Shown here piece after piece: positions 1 through 8,682 of a stretch of DNA of 14,650 nucleotides. The notes under the pieces are model-generated. The model saw nothing but the letters and a program-made list of their open reading frames with translations. It ran no database searches and was not told where the DNA came from. The position numbers were made by a program, and so were the translations under genes. How positions within the stretch are numbered: position 1 is the first letter of the stretch; each line of letters begins with the position of its first letter. Source of the stretch: an uncultured Collinsella sp. (GTDB taxonomy: Bacteria > Actinomycetota > Coriobacteriia > Coriobacteriales > Coriobacteriaceae); the NCBI GenBank assembly GCA_900541715.1, contig UQLI01000039.1:1-14650 (forward strand), given 5' to 3'.

Positions 1-16
1 TTTTTGCAGATTTTGG

Positions 17-65
17 CATGGTCGGGGGTTATCGCTTAAACGTAGTAGATAGGCCAATTTCGTGG
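17..65 (+). repeat. Dispersed intergenic repeat, left copy
   Basis: This non-coding block matches 14526-14574 in the opposite orientation. Both copies carry CATGGTCG, then 13 unrelated bases, then AAACGTAGTAGAT, then a GGCC-containing stretch ending in TTCGTGG. Conserved words and identical spacing show common ancestry. The similarity seems to fade towards position 1, and the left part may continue outside the window. No coding potential is apparent. Confidence 0.7.
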
Positions 66-90
66 CAAGCGAGTCAACTCGGGGCACAGG

Positions 91-124
91 GCAGCTAAAA
101 AAGCCCCGTCCCAAATTGGCTGCT
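91..124. repeat. Short palindromic repeat with CCCCGTCCC core, copy 1
   Basis: These 34 bases match 14481-14514 in the same orientation at 30 of 34 positions by hand count. The ends are complementary (GCAGC and GCTGC) and the centre carries CCCCGTCCC, which reads GGGACGGGG on the minus strand. It lies downstream of folC and could be in its 3' transcript, but it has no convincing terminator geometry. Confidence 0.7.
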
Positions 125-129
125 TTTGA

Positions 130-194
130 GTTGCGGTGATATACGGACTGTTTGAGGCCTCTGGCTTGTAAAACAGTCCGTATTTCACCGCAAC
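130..194. repeat. Long inverted repeat (24-nt arms) downstream of folC
   Basis: Arms 130-153 and 171-194 are complementary at 23 of 24 positions, the only mismatch being at the eleventh base, around a 17-nt loop. The hairpin begins 15 nt after the folC stop codon on the minus strand. It could block 3' exonucleases or act as a terminator-like structure, but no U-tract follows, so a classical intrinsic terminator is not supported. A palindromic repeat element is the alternative. Confidence 0.85.
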
Positions 195-209
195 TGATGA
201 GGGGATGGG

Positions 210-1553
210 TTAGCGGAGCAGACCGGCTACTTCGCCGGCTAGGGTGATGGTGCCGGCAGCTACGAAAGGCTCGTCTGCGGCATCGAAGGCCGCGAGGGCC
301 TCGGACACGCTGGGGTACACGCCAACAAGCTTGTCAGCGTCCACAAGTGCGGCGAGCTCCTCCGCCGGCAGGGCGCGATCGGAATCGGTCTGGGTCACGA
401 CCACGCGCGGGAAAGCCGGGATCAGCACGTCGACGATGCCCGCCACGTCCTTGTCGGCCAGCGCGGCGCACAGCAGCGTGGGGCGATTCTCCACGCACGG
501 ATCAATCTCGTCCAGCGCGCTCACAAAGTTCTCGCAGCTCTGGGGGTTATGACAGGCGTCAATCAGCTTAAGCGGATCGGTCCCCAGCACGTCAAAACGA
601 CCCGGTGTGGGGCAACCCATAAGCGATGCATCCAGCGCATCGTGGTCGAGCTCGCGACCCAGATACCCCTCGCAAAGCATAATCGCGCACGCGGCATTCT
701 GCGGCTGATAGGCCGGCTTGACCATGCTCGACGTATAGATCGCACGTGGCGTGGTGCAGCTAAACTCAACCGTGTCGCCCACATGCACCGGCACCTTAGT
801 CGTGGCATGACTCACCACGAGCGGCACAATACCGCACTCGCGACAACGGGCATCCATCACGCGCTGAACGCTCGCCTCATGCGTGCCCTCGCCCAGCACA
901 ACCAGGCGTCCGGGCTTAATGACCGCAGCCTTCTCCCCCGCAATGGCCTCGAGCGTATCGCCCAAAATACGTGTGTGATCGAGCCCAATGCCTGTAATGG
1001 CCACGGCGACAGGATCGGTCGCACTCGTAGCATCCCAGCGTCCGCCCATGCCGACCTCAAGCACGGCCACGTCCACGCAAGCCTCGGCAAACACCACCAG
1101 TGCAGCAGCCGTCAGCAGGTCAAACGGCGTGATGGTATAGGCGCGCTCCCCCGCCGCCACACGACGGGCATTCACTCGATGCCCCGCCTCAACAGCGGCC
1201 GAAACGCCACGGGCAAACGCCTCATCGCTCACAACGCGCCCGTCAACCTCCATGCGCTCGGGATAGCGCACCAGCTGAGGCGACGTATACAGCGCGGTCT
1301 TGAGCCCCTCGCCGCGAAGAATAGCAGCCGAAAAACGCGTAGTCGAAGTCTTGCCATTGGTACCGGCAACCTGAATGCAATCGAAATACTCGTCCGGACG
1401 CCCCAACTCATCGAGCATATCGACAACCGTCTCGAGCAGAGGACCAGCATCCCCAGAAATCCGCCCCGTATCGGCAGCCAGCCCAACAGCCTCACCAAAC
1501 GAAAGCAACTCAAACGAGAAAGGAACGACATACGACCCAGAACGCTTAGCCAT
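210..1553 (-). CDS. folC: Folylpolyglutamate synthase / dihydrofolate synthase
   Basis: FolC adds glutamate to folates, and in many bacteria also to dihydropteroate to make dihydrofolate. It is a cytoplasmic, ATP-dependent ligase of the Mur-ligase superfamily. The P-loop GTNGKTST is at residues 64-71. Further family motifs are GMGGRWDATSA, the HTRILGDTLEAIAGEKAAVIK block, TPGRFDVL and DACHNPQ (usually DGAHNP) in the C-terminal ligase domain. From the chosen ATG at 1553 the protein is 447 aa, normal for the family. An in-frame ATG at 1574 would add seven residues, but it directly abuts the U-tract of a terminator-like hairpin and has no ribosome site, whereas AGGGGA lies about 9 nt before 1553. 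The gene is downstream of valS in the same direction. Whether it has both activities cannot be read from sequence. Confidence 0.95.
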   Translation of the reverse strand: MAKRSGSYVVPFSFELLSFGEAVGLAADTGRISGDAGPLLETVVDMLDELGRPDEYFDCIQVAGTNGKTSTTRFSAAILRGEGLKTALYTSPQLVRYPERMEVDGRVVSDEAFARGVSAAVEAGHRVNARRVAAGERAYTITPFDLLTAAALVVFAEACVDVAVLEVGMGGRWDATSATDPVAVAITGIGLDHTRILGDTLEAIAGEKAAVIKPGRLVVLGEGTHEASVQRVMDARCRECGIVPLVVSHATTKVPVHVGDTVEFSCTTPRAIYTSSMVKPAYQPQNAACAIMLCEGYLGRELDHDALDASLMGCPTPGRFDVLGTDPLKLIDACHNPQSCENFVSALDEIDPCVENRPTLLCAALADKDVAGIVDVLIPAFPRVVVTQTDSDRALPAEELAALVDADKLVGVYPSVSEALAAFDAADEPFVAAGTITLAGEVAGLLR

Positions 1554-1574
1554 AACCCAAAGTCCCCTCAACAT

Positions 1575-1609
1575 AAAAAGAGGCCCGTAACAAACAACGA
1601 GCCCCTCCC
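1575..1609 (-). terminator. Intrinsic terminator or attenuator upstream of folC
   Basis: On the minus strand the arms 1609-1597 and 1588-1576 form a continuous 13-bp helix including several G-U pairs, with an 8-nt loop. The U-rich end of the second arm runs into a five-T tract at 1579-1575. It lies about 225 nt after the valS stop and 21 nt before the folC start. It may end valS transcription, or act as an attenuator in a valS-folC transcript. The hairpin was paired by hand and its stability was not calculated. Confidence 0.6.
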
Positions 1610-1713
1610 ATTCAAAATATCAGCCAAACACCGCTTTGCAGCAGAATCAAGGCCACAATCCAGTGGCCCTACCACGCCATGTGCAAACAGCAACGTAACC
1701 GCACTAGGAGCGG

Positions 1714-1814
1714 CCCGATGCTTTGCTCGCCGCAAGTTCCGCACGCAAAGGACAGCACTTAATGTGCTGTCCGTCTTGCGCAGGACTGTTCGCAGCGGAG
1801 AGCAAAGCATCGGG
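1714..1814 (-). repeat. Nested fold-back element, copy A, downstream of valS
   Basis: Outer arms 1714-1728 and 1800-1814 are perfectly complementary (15 bp), followed by a short CCGC/GCGG helix. The inner hairpin pairs GGACAGCAC with GTGCTGTCC (1750-1758, 1764-1772). Read on the minus strand, it shares GTCCTG, AGCACATTAAGTGCT and GTGCGGAA with the element at 4550-4662, at identical spacings of 12 and 9 nt. It begins 19 nt after the valS stop and has no U-tract, so it is probably not a simple terminator. A smaller hairpin (1651-1668, GGCCAC/GTGGCC) lies between it and folC. Confidence 0.8.
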
Positions 1815-1833
1815 ACGCGCCCCCGAGTAAACC

Positions 1834-4530
<2,697 letters not shown>

Positions 4531-4534
4531 ATAT

Positions 4535-4541
4535 CTCTCCC
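4535..4541 (-). promoter_or_regulatory. valS ribosome binding site
   Basis: GGGAGAG on the minus strand, 4 nt before the ATG at 4530. It decides this start over the open extension upstream. The fold-back element at 4550-4662 ends only 8 nt further upstream, so its folding could affect ribosome access. Confidence 0.7.
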
Positions 4542-4549
4542 GTCCCGCC

Positions 4550-4662
4550 GGCGTGTACGCCTGCTTGGTTTTCGCTCGGTCAGGTCCTGGCTCGCACGAA
4601 GAGCACATTAAGTGCTCTTCGGCTCGTGCGGAATCTACGAAAACCAAGCAGGCGGACACGCC
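4550..4662 (+). repeat. Nested fold-back element, copy B, in the valS leader
   Basis: Outer arms 4550-4574 and 4638-4662 match at 24 of 25 positions. The inner hairpin is CGAAGAGCAC/GTGCTCTTCG around ATTAA. Core blocks GTCCTG (4584-4589), AGCACATTAAGTGCT (4602-4616) and GTGCGGAA (4626-4633) are shared with 1714-1814. By these blocks it is oriented on the plus strand, antisense to valS, although the hairpin would also form in the valS 5' leader. No T-box consensus is present. Confidence 0.85.
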
Positions 4663-4738
4663 TTAGGTATCGATTACTTCAGTCTGAAGGTACTAACTTG
4701 ACAATCTCACAGAATAGCACAGGCATACCTGCCGAAAA

Positions 4739-4818
4739 GGGACAGGTTTATTTTGGTAGGTTTTATCAGGGGAAACGACAGTTGCCCATATAAAAACCGA
4801 CCAAAATAAACCTGTCCC
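4739..4818. repeat. Palindromic element with GGGACAGG arms
   Basis: Arms 4739-4757 and 4800-4818 are perfectly complementary over 19 nt, and the next roughly 9 bases inward also pair with one bulge. Both ends begin with GGGACAGG read into the element. It lies between the clpX terminator hairpin and the valS leader and contains no ORF. It resembles the other GGGAC(A/G)GG elements in the window; a REP/RAYT-type origin is an inference. No clear valS promoter could be assigned in 4663-4738. Confidence 0.8.
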
Positions 4819-4825
4819 TAAATGG

Positions 4826-4855
4826 CAGGCCCCGCGGTGGTTGCCGCGGGGCCTG
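4826..4855 (-). terminator. GC-rich hairpin after clpX, probable terminator
   Basis: Arms 4826-4837 and 4844-4855 (CAGGCCCCGCGG and its complement) form a perfect 12-bp, mostly G-C stem with a 6-nt loop, starting 12 nt after the clpX stop on the minus strand. The following bases (CCATTTAGGG) hold only a short T run, so termination may be inefficient or Rho-assisted. Confidence 0.6.
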
Positions 4856-4867
4856 AATTCAAGCTAT

Positions 4868-6283
4868 TTAACCGTAGATGCGTTGGGGCTGCTCTTCGCC
4901 CTTTACGGAGGCTTCGGTCACGATGACCTTGGCGACACCTTCCTCGCTGGGGAGGTCGAACATCGTCTGCTGCAGCACGTCCTCGCAGATGGAGCGCAGG
5001 CCGCGGGCGCCGGTCTTGCGGGCGAGCGCCATACGGGCGATCTCGTGCAGGGCGGCGTCCTCAAACTCCAGGTCCACGTCCTCCAGCTGGAACATCTTGC
5101 GGTACTGGCGCACCACGGCGTTCTTGGGCTCGGTCAGAATCGACACCAGGTCGTCCTCGTCGAGCGCCTGCGTCTGGGTGACGACAGGCGTACGGCCCAC
5201 GAACTCGGGGATCATGCCAAAGGCGTTGAGGTCCTGCGGGAGCACCTGACGCAGCAGGTCGTTCTCGTCGACCGAGGTGGGTCCGGCGATCTCGGAGTTA
5301 AAGCCCACGCCCTTGTTGCCCACGCGGTCGGCGATGATCTTGTCCAGACCCACAAAGGCACCGCCGCAGATGAACAGGATGTTGGTCGTATCGATCTGCA
5401 GCAGCTCCTGCTGGGGATGCTTACGGCCGCCGGTGGGCGGAACGCTTGCCACCGTGCCCTCAAGAATCTTAAGCAGTGCCTGCTGAACGCCCTCGCCCGA
5501 GACATCGCGGGTGATGGAAAGGTTCTCGGCCTTGCGGGCGATCTTGTCAATCTCATCCACGTAGATAATGCCGACCTGCGCGCGCTCGATATCGCCATCG
5601 GCGGCGTTGATGAGCTTGAGCAGGATATTCTCCACGTCCTCGCCCACGTAACCGGCCTCAGTGAGCGCGGTGGCGTCGGCGATGGCAAACGGCACCTCAA
5701 GGATGCGCGCGAGCGTCTGGGCCAGCAGGGTCTTACCGGTACCGGTAGGACCGAGTAGCAAAATATTGGACTTGGCGAGCTCCACCTCGTCCATATCATC
5801 GTCGAGCTGGCCGCCCATGCCGTCAGCCTCGTCAAAAGCCGAAAGCGCGGCGCCGCCCTCGATCACGCGGCGATAATGGTTGTACACGGCAACCGACATG
5901 GCGCGCTTGGCGTCCTCCTGGCCCATGACATAGGCCGAAAGCTCGTCATAGATCTCGTGCGGCGTCGGCACATGGGTAATGACCTGGCGAGCGTCGTCCT
6001 CCAGCTCAAAACCCTCGGCCTCGGGATCTACAACAGGCTGGCCGGCAGCCTGGCCGTGATCGTTGAGGAAGCCCGGCAGCTTGCCGTTGCGGGCAGCGTC
6101 CATAAAGTCCGAAGCCAGTGACTCCTCCAAGATCTCGGAGCAGGCGGCAACGCACTCGTCGCAGATAAAGATGTTGGTCGGACCCTTAACAAGACGGCGA
6201 ACCTGACCCTGCTCTTTTCCGCAGAAGGAGCAACGGATGGGGTTGCCGTTCTCGTCGAAGTTGTCCTGCATGTTACCGGCCAT
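4868..6283 (-). CDS. clpX: ClpX, ATPase subunit of the ClpXP protease
   Basis: ClpX recognises, unfolds and feeds proteins into the ClpP chamber, using a hexameric AAA+ motor in the cytoplasm. The N-terminal C4 zinc domain has Cys18, 21, 41 and 44. Walker A GPTGTGKT is at about 178-185, the pore loop GYVG at 211-214, and Walker B with DE at 243-244. An RKH motif, the IPEFVGR stretch and a GARGLR sensor 2 follow. The ClpP-docking IGF loop appears as VGF within KGVGFNSE. The protein is 471 aa, longer than the usual roughly 420 aa because of a longer zinc-to-AAA linker and an acidic insert at about 143-166. The ATG at 6283 is one base after the clpP stop, with AAGGA 8 nt upstream; a second ATG four codons later is possible. 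It is the last gene of tig-clpP-clpX. Confidence 0.97.
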   Translation of the reverse strand: MAGNMQDNFDENGNPIRCSFCGKEQGQVRRLVKGPTNIFICDECVAACSEILEESLASDFMDAARNGKLPGFLNDHGQAAGQPVVDPEAEGFELEDDARQVITHVPTPHEIYDELSAYVMGQEDAKRAMSVAVYNHYRRVIEGGAALSAFDEADGMGGQLDDDMDEVELAKSNILLLGPTGTGKTLLAQTLARILEVPFAIADATALTEAGYVGEDVENILLKLINAADGDIERAQVGIIYVDEIDKIARKAENLSITRDVSGEGVQQALLKILEGTVASVPPTGGRKHPQQELLQIDTTNILFICGGAFVGLDKIIADRVGNKGVGFNSEIAGPTSVDENDLLRQVLPQDLNAFGMIPEFVGRTPVVTQTQALDEDDLVSILTEPKNAVVRQYRKMFQLEDVDLEFEDAALHEIARMALARKTGARGLRSICEDVLQQTMFDLPSEEGVAKVIVTEASVKGEEQPQRIYG

Positions 6284-6284
6284 C

Positions 6285-6905
6285 CTAGGCGTCCTTCGCG
6301 GCGAGGTCGCGCGAGGTGACAATACGGTCGATCAGGCCGTAGTCGAGGGCCTCGGCAGCGGACAGGTAGTTGTCGCGCTCGGTATCGGCCTGGACCTTCT
6401 CGATAGGCTGGCCCGAGGCGTCGGACAGGATCTGGTTGAGCTCGCGACGGGTCTTCTTGATCTCCTCGGCCACGATCTCGATCTCGGTCTGCTGACCCTG
6501 GGCACCGCCGCTGGGCTGGTGAATCATAACCTTGGAGTGCGGCAGGCAGAAGCGCTTGCCCTTGGCGCCAGCCGAAAGCAGCACGGCGGCCATAGACGCG
6601 GCCATACCGACACAAATAGTGGAGACCTGCGGCTTAATGAAATTCATAGTGTCAAGAATCGCCAGACCGGAGTAGACCTCGCCGCCGGGCGAATTGATGT
6701 AGAGCGAGATATCCTTCTCGGCATCCTGGCTTTCAAGATGCAGCAGCTGGGCAACGACCAGGTTGGCGCTGACGGAGTTGATCTCCTCGCCCAAGAAGAT
6801 GATGCGGTCGTTGAGCAGGCGCGAATAGATATCGTAGCTGCGCTCGCCGCGCGGCGTCTGCTCGATAACGTATGGCACGAGGGCGGAATCGAACTTAGCG
6901 ATCAT
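6285..6905 (-). CDS. clpP: ClpP, proteolytic subunit of the Clp protease
   Basis: ClpP is the serine peptidase that forms a double-heptamer degradation chamber with ClpX or ClpC. The catalytic triad is Ser104 (GMAASM), His129 (MIHQP) and Asp178 (DTERD), with spacing equal to Bacillus subtilis ClpP. IEQT-RGERSYDIYSRLL and YINSPGG are family hallmarks. The ATG at 6905 is preferred because GGAG sits 6 nt upstream, giving 206 aa. In-frame ATGs at 6911 and 6917 and a TTG further upstream are alternatives that would add a few residues. clpX begins one base after its TAG stop, indicating co-translation. The 163 nt to tig hold a hairpin, so clpP-clpX may be partly uncoupled from tig. Only one clpP is in this window. 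Confidence 0.97.
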   Translation of the reverse strand: MIAKFDSALVPYVIEQTPRGERSYDIYSRLLNDRIIFLGEEINSVSANLVVAQLLHLESQDAEKDISLYINSPGGEVYSGLAILDTMNFIKPQVSTICVGMAASMAAVLLSAGAKGKRFCLPHSKVMIHQPSGGAQGQQTEIEIVAEEIKKTRRELNQILSDASGQPIEKVQADTERDNYLSAAEALDYGLIDRIVTSRDLAAKDA

Positions 6906-6951
6906 ACGCATCTCCATTTCTCTCTTGCGGACCAAATTGGTTCTAGATAAA

Positions 6952-6992
6952 CGTACGGTGCCCGCATGCTATGCATTGGCTGGCACCGTACG
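6952..6992. other. Hairpin between tig and clpP
   Basis: Arms 6952-6962 and 6982-6992 (CGTACGGTGCC and its complement) pair perfectly over 11 bp around a 19-nt loop that contains a smaller GCAT/ATGC stem. On the minus strand it is followed by TTTATCTAG, a weak T run. It may partially terminate tig transcripts or shape the clpP leader. A small ACCGG/CCGGT hairpin lies nearer to tig. Confidence 0.6.
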
Positions 6993-7068
6993 AAGCAACC
7001 GGATAACCGGTGTATAACTTTACCCCATCACGGGCGCACGCATGCGCTCGCAGGCAAGGTGGCGAGAA

Positions 7069-8367
7069 TTACTCGGCGTCCTTGGCGGTCTCGTCGACCT
7101 CGGTCACCTTGGCGTTCTCAACCAGGTGGTCGACGGCCTTGGAGCGACGGATGGACTCGCGGACGGCAGGCATGCGGCCATCGGCGATGAACTCGGCCTT
7201 GGAAGCCTCGACGTCCTTGACGCCGGCCTTCTCGAACTCGGCGTTGACGTCGTCCTCGGTGACCTCGATCTTGAGCTCACGGGCGAGGGCGTCGAGAGCC
7301 AGGGACTCACGGGCAACGTCGTTGGCCTGCTTGTGGAGGTCGCCGATGAACTGCTCCATGGTCAGGCCGGAAGCGGGCAGCCAGGTGTCCAGCGTCATGC
7401 CGCGGGCAGCGAGGTTGGACAGGAAGTTCTGTCCAAGCTCCTCAAAGACGGACTGCTCGTAGTCGGCGTCCATCTCATCGAGCTGCAGGCGCTCGGCGAG
7501 AGCGGAGACGCAACGGTTCTCCTTCTCGGCCGGGAGGCGGGAAGCCTTGTCCTGCTCGATCTCGATCTTGATGGCGTCGCGCATAGCGTCGATGCTGTCG
7601 AAGCCAAAGTCGGACTTGACGAGCTCGTCGGTGAGCTCGGGGGTGTTACGGACCTTGATGCCCTTGACGGTGACCTCGACGGTGTGGGTCTCGGCCTCCT
7701 CGCCCTCCTCGACCTCGTCGGTCCAGGTGACGGTCTTGACGTCGTCAACGTTGGCGCCGATCAGGGCCTCGTTGAACTCCTTGGGGTTGCTGTCGCTACC
7801 GGCGATGAGCATGCGGCCCTCGGCGGCAAAGTTGTCGGCGTTCTCGACGGCCTTGAGGTCGACGGTAACGTAGTCCTCGGCCTCGACGGCGCGACCCTCG
7901 ACGTCCTCGAAGGTGGCACGGTAGTTGAGGAGCATCTCAACCTGGTTGTTGATCTCGGACTCGGTGACCTCCGCAGGGGGCATCTCGATCTCGACGGCGT
8001 CGAAGGAGGAAAGCTCAGCGGCGGGACGCAGGGAGAACTCGACGGTGTAGGTGTAGTCCTCGTGATCCTTGGCGAGGTCGAGCTCCTTGTAGTCACCGTT
8101 CTTGGTGGGGACGATGTCCAGCTCGTTGAGGACGGCGGGCTCGTTGGCGGCGATCAGGTCGTTGGTGGCCTGAGCGAGGGTAGCCTCGGCGCCAAGAGCG
8201 GAGTCGATGACCGGACGGGGAGCCTTGCCGGCGCGGAAGCCCGGGAAGCGGTACTTCTTGGCGGTGTCCTTGTAGGCCTTCTTGATCGCGGCGTCGACGT
8301 CAGCGGCCGGGATGGTGACCGTAGCGGTGAGCTTGGCGTCCTTGACGTCAGAAGCGGTGATGTTCAA
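7069..8367 (-). CDS. tig: Trigger factor, ribosome-associated chaperone
   Basis: Trigger factor binds near the ribosome exit tunnel, shields nascent chains and has peptidyl-prolyl isomerase activity. The ribosome-binding signature is GFRAGKAP. With the TTG at 8367 as start it falls at residues 43-50, exactly where Escherichia coli has GFRKGKVP, and the protein is 432 aa like E. coli. A perfect AGGAGG lies 6 nt before this TTG. GTG at 8370 is only 3 nt from it, and the ATG at 8382 would place the ribosome site inside the gene. An N-terminal ribosome domain (to about 110), a central FKBP-type domain and a helical C-terminal domain follow the family layout. The E. coli FRK loop reads FRA here. 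tRNA-Leu precedes the gene; clpP and clpX follow. Confidence 0.95.
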   Translation of the reverse strand: MNITASDVKDAKLTATVTIPAADVDAAIKKAYKDTAKKYRFPGFRAGKAPRPVIDSALGAEATLAQATNDLIAANEPAVLNELDIVPTKNGDYKELDLAKDHEDYTYTVEFSLRPAAELSSFDAVEIEMPPAEVTESEINNQVEMLLNYRATFEDVEGRAVEAEDYVTVDLKAVENADNFAAEGRMLIAGSDSNPKEFNEALIGANVDDVKTVTWTDEVEEGEEAETHTVEVTVKGIKVRNTPELTDELVKSDFGFDSIDAMRDAIKIEIEQDKASRLPAEKENRCVSALAERLQLDEMDADYEQSVFEELGQNFLSNLAARGMTLDTWLPASGLTMEQFIGDLHKQANDVARESLALDALARELKIEVTEDDVNAEFEKAGVKDVEASKAEFIADGRMPAVRESIRRSKAVDHLVENAKVTEVDETAKDAE

Positions 8368-8373
8368 CACGTT

Positions 8374-8379
8374 CCTCCT
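8374..8379 (-). promoter_or_regulatory. tig ribosome binding site
   Basis: A consensus AGGAGG on the minus strand. Its position argues for the TTG at 8367 (6-nt gap) as start codon and against the ATG at 8382, which lies upstream of it. Confidence 0.75.
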
Positions 8380-8458
8380 CATACTGCCCAGCTTATCTGA
8401 GGTGCTGGTACCTTTATGCAACAAAGTGTCGCGACGGCCAGGGCCGACGCAGGTGCGA

Positions 8459-8542
8459 TGGTGCGGGCGAAAGGACTCGAACCTTCACGGGAATCCCACC
8501 AGAACCTAAATCTGGCGCGTCTACCAATTCCGCCACGCCCGC
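8459..8542 (-). tRNA. tRNA-Leu (anticodon UAG)
   Basis: On the minus strand the acceptor GCGGGCG pairs with CGCCCGC, followed by discriminator A and an encoded CCA (8461-8459). The anticodon arm is CCAGA, loop TTTAGGT, TCTGG, giving anticodon UAG for CUN leucine codons. The T arm holds GGTTCGAGTCC, and the variable region forms a short extra stem (GGGATTCCC), as expected for a class II leucine tRNA. The gene is 84 nt with CCA. It lies about 75 nt upstream of the tig ribosome site in the same direction. Confidence 0.97.
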
Positions 8543-8561
8543 ATGAGCGCACAGACTAGGA

Positions 8562-8567
8562 ATGATA
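8562..8567 (-). promoter_or_regulatory. Possible -10 box for tRNA-Leu
   Basis: TATCAT on the minus strand, 19 nt before the mature tRNA 5' end, suits a -10 element with a short leader. No good -35 hexamer was found at 16-18 nt upstream, so the call is tentative. Confidence 0.3.
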
Positions 8568-8628
8568 GCAGATACGAACGGCAAGCGCACGCACACCTTT
8601 TACAAGCTCACGACCTCACCACGAGTGC

Positions 8629-8653
8629 AAAAGGCGGGACGAGTTGCCCCGCC
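8629..8653 (-). terminator. Intrinsic terminator of the molybdenum hydroxylase operon
   Basis: On the minus strand GGCGGGG (8653-8647), a 7-nt loop and TCCCGCC (8639-8633) form a 7-bp stem followed directly by TTTT (8632-8629). It begins 30 nt after the stop codon of the Fe-S/Mo subunit and separates that operon from tRNA-Leu. Confidence 0.8.
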
Positions 8654-8682
8654 CCGCCCATTACGACTTGTTCGCTGACCCG

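Noticed and set aside
1560..1830. Tetrahydrofolate riboswitch before folC
   Set aside because: I could not find the conserved junction sequences of known THF classes; only the fold-back and the terminator hairpin are supported.
4531..4659. N-terminal 43-residue extension of ValRS
   Set aside because: It translates the inverted-repeat element and lies upstream of the good ribosome site for the ATG at 4530.
4550..4662. T-box riboswitch controlling valS
   Set aside because: The conserved T-box sequence and a Stem I specifier layout are absent; the structure matches the other fold-back element instead.
4697..4730. Plus-strand TTGACA as a promoter
   Set aside because: No acceptable -10 box at 16-18 nt and no plus-strand gene downstream.
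7042..8400. 452-codon plus-strand open frame opposite tig
   Set aside because: Repetitive Gly/Leu/Val/Asp translation arising from the Glu/Asp-rich trigger factor codons; no motif.
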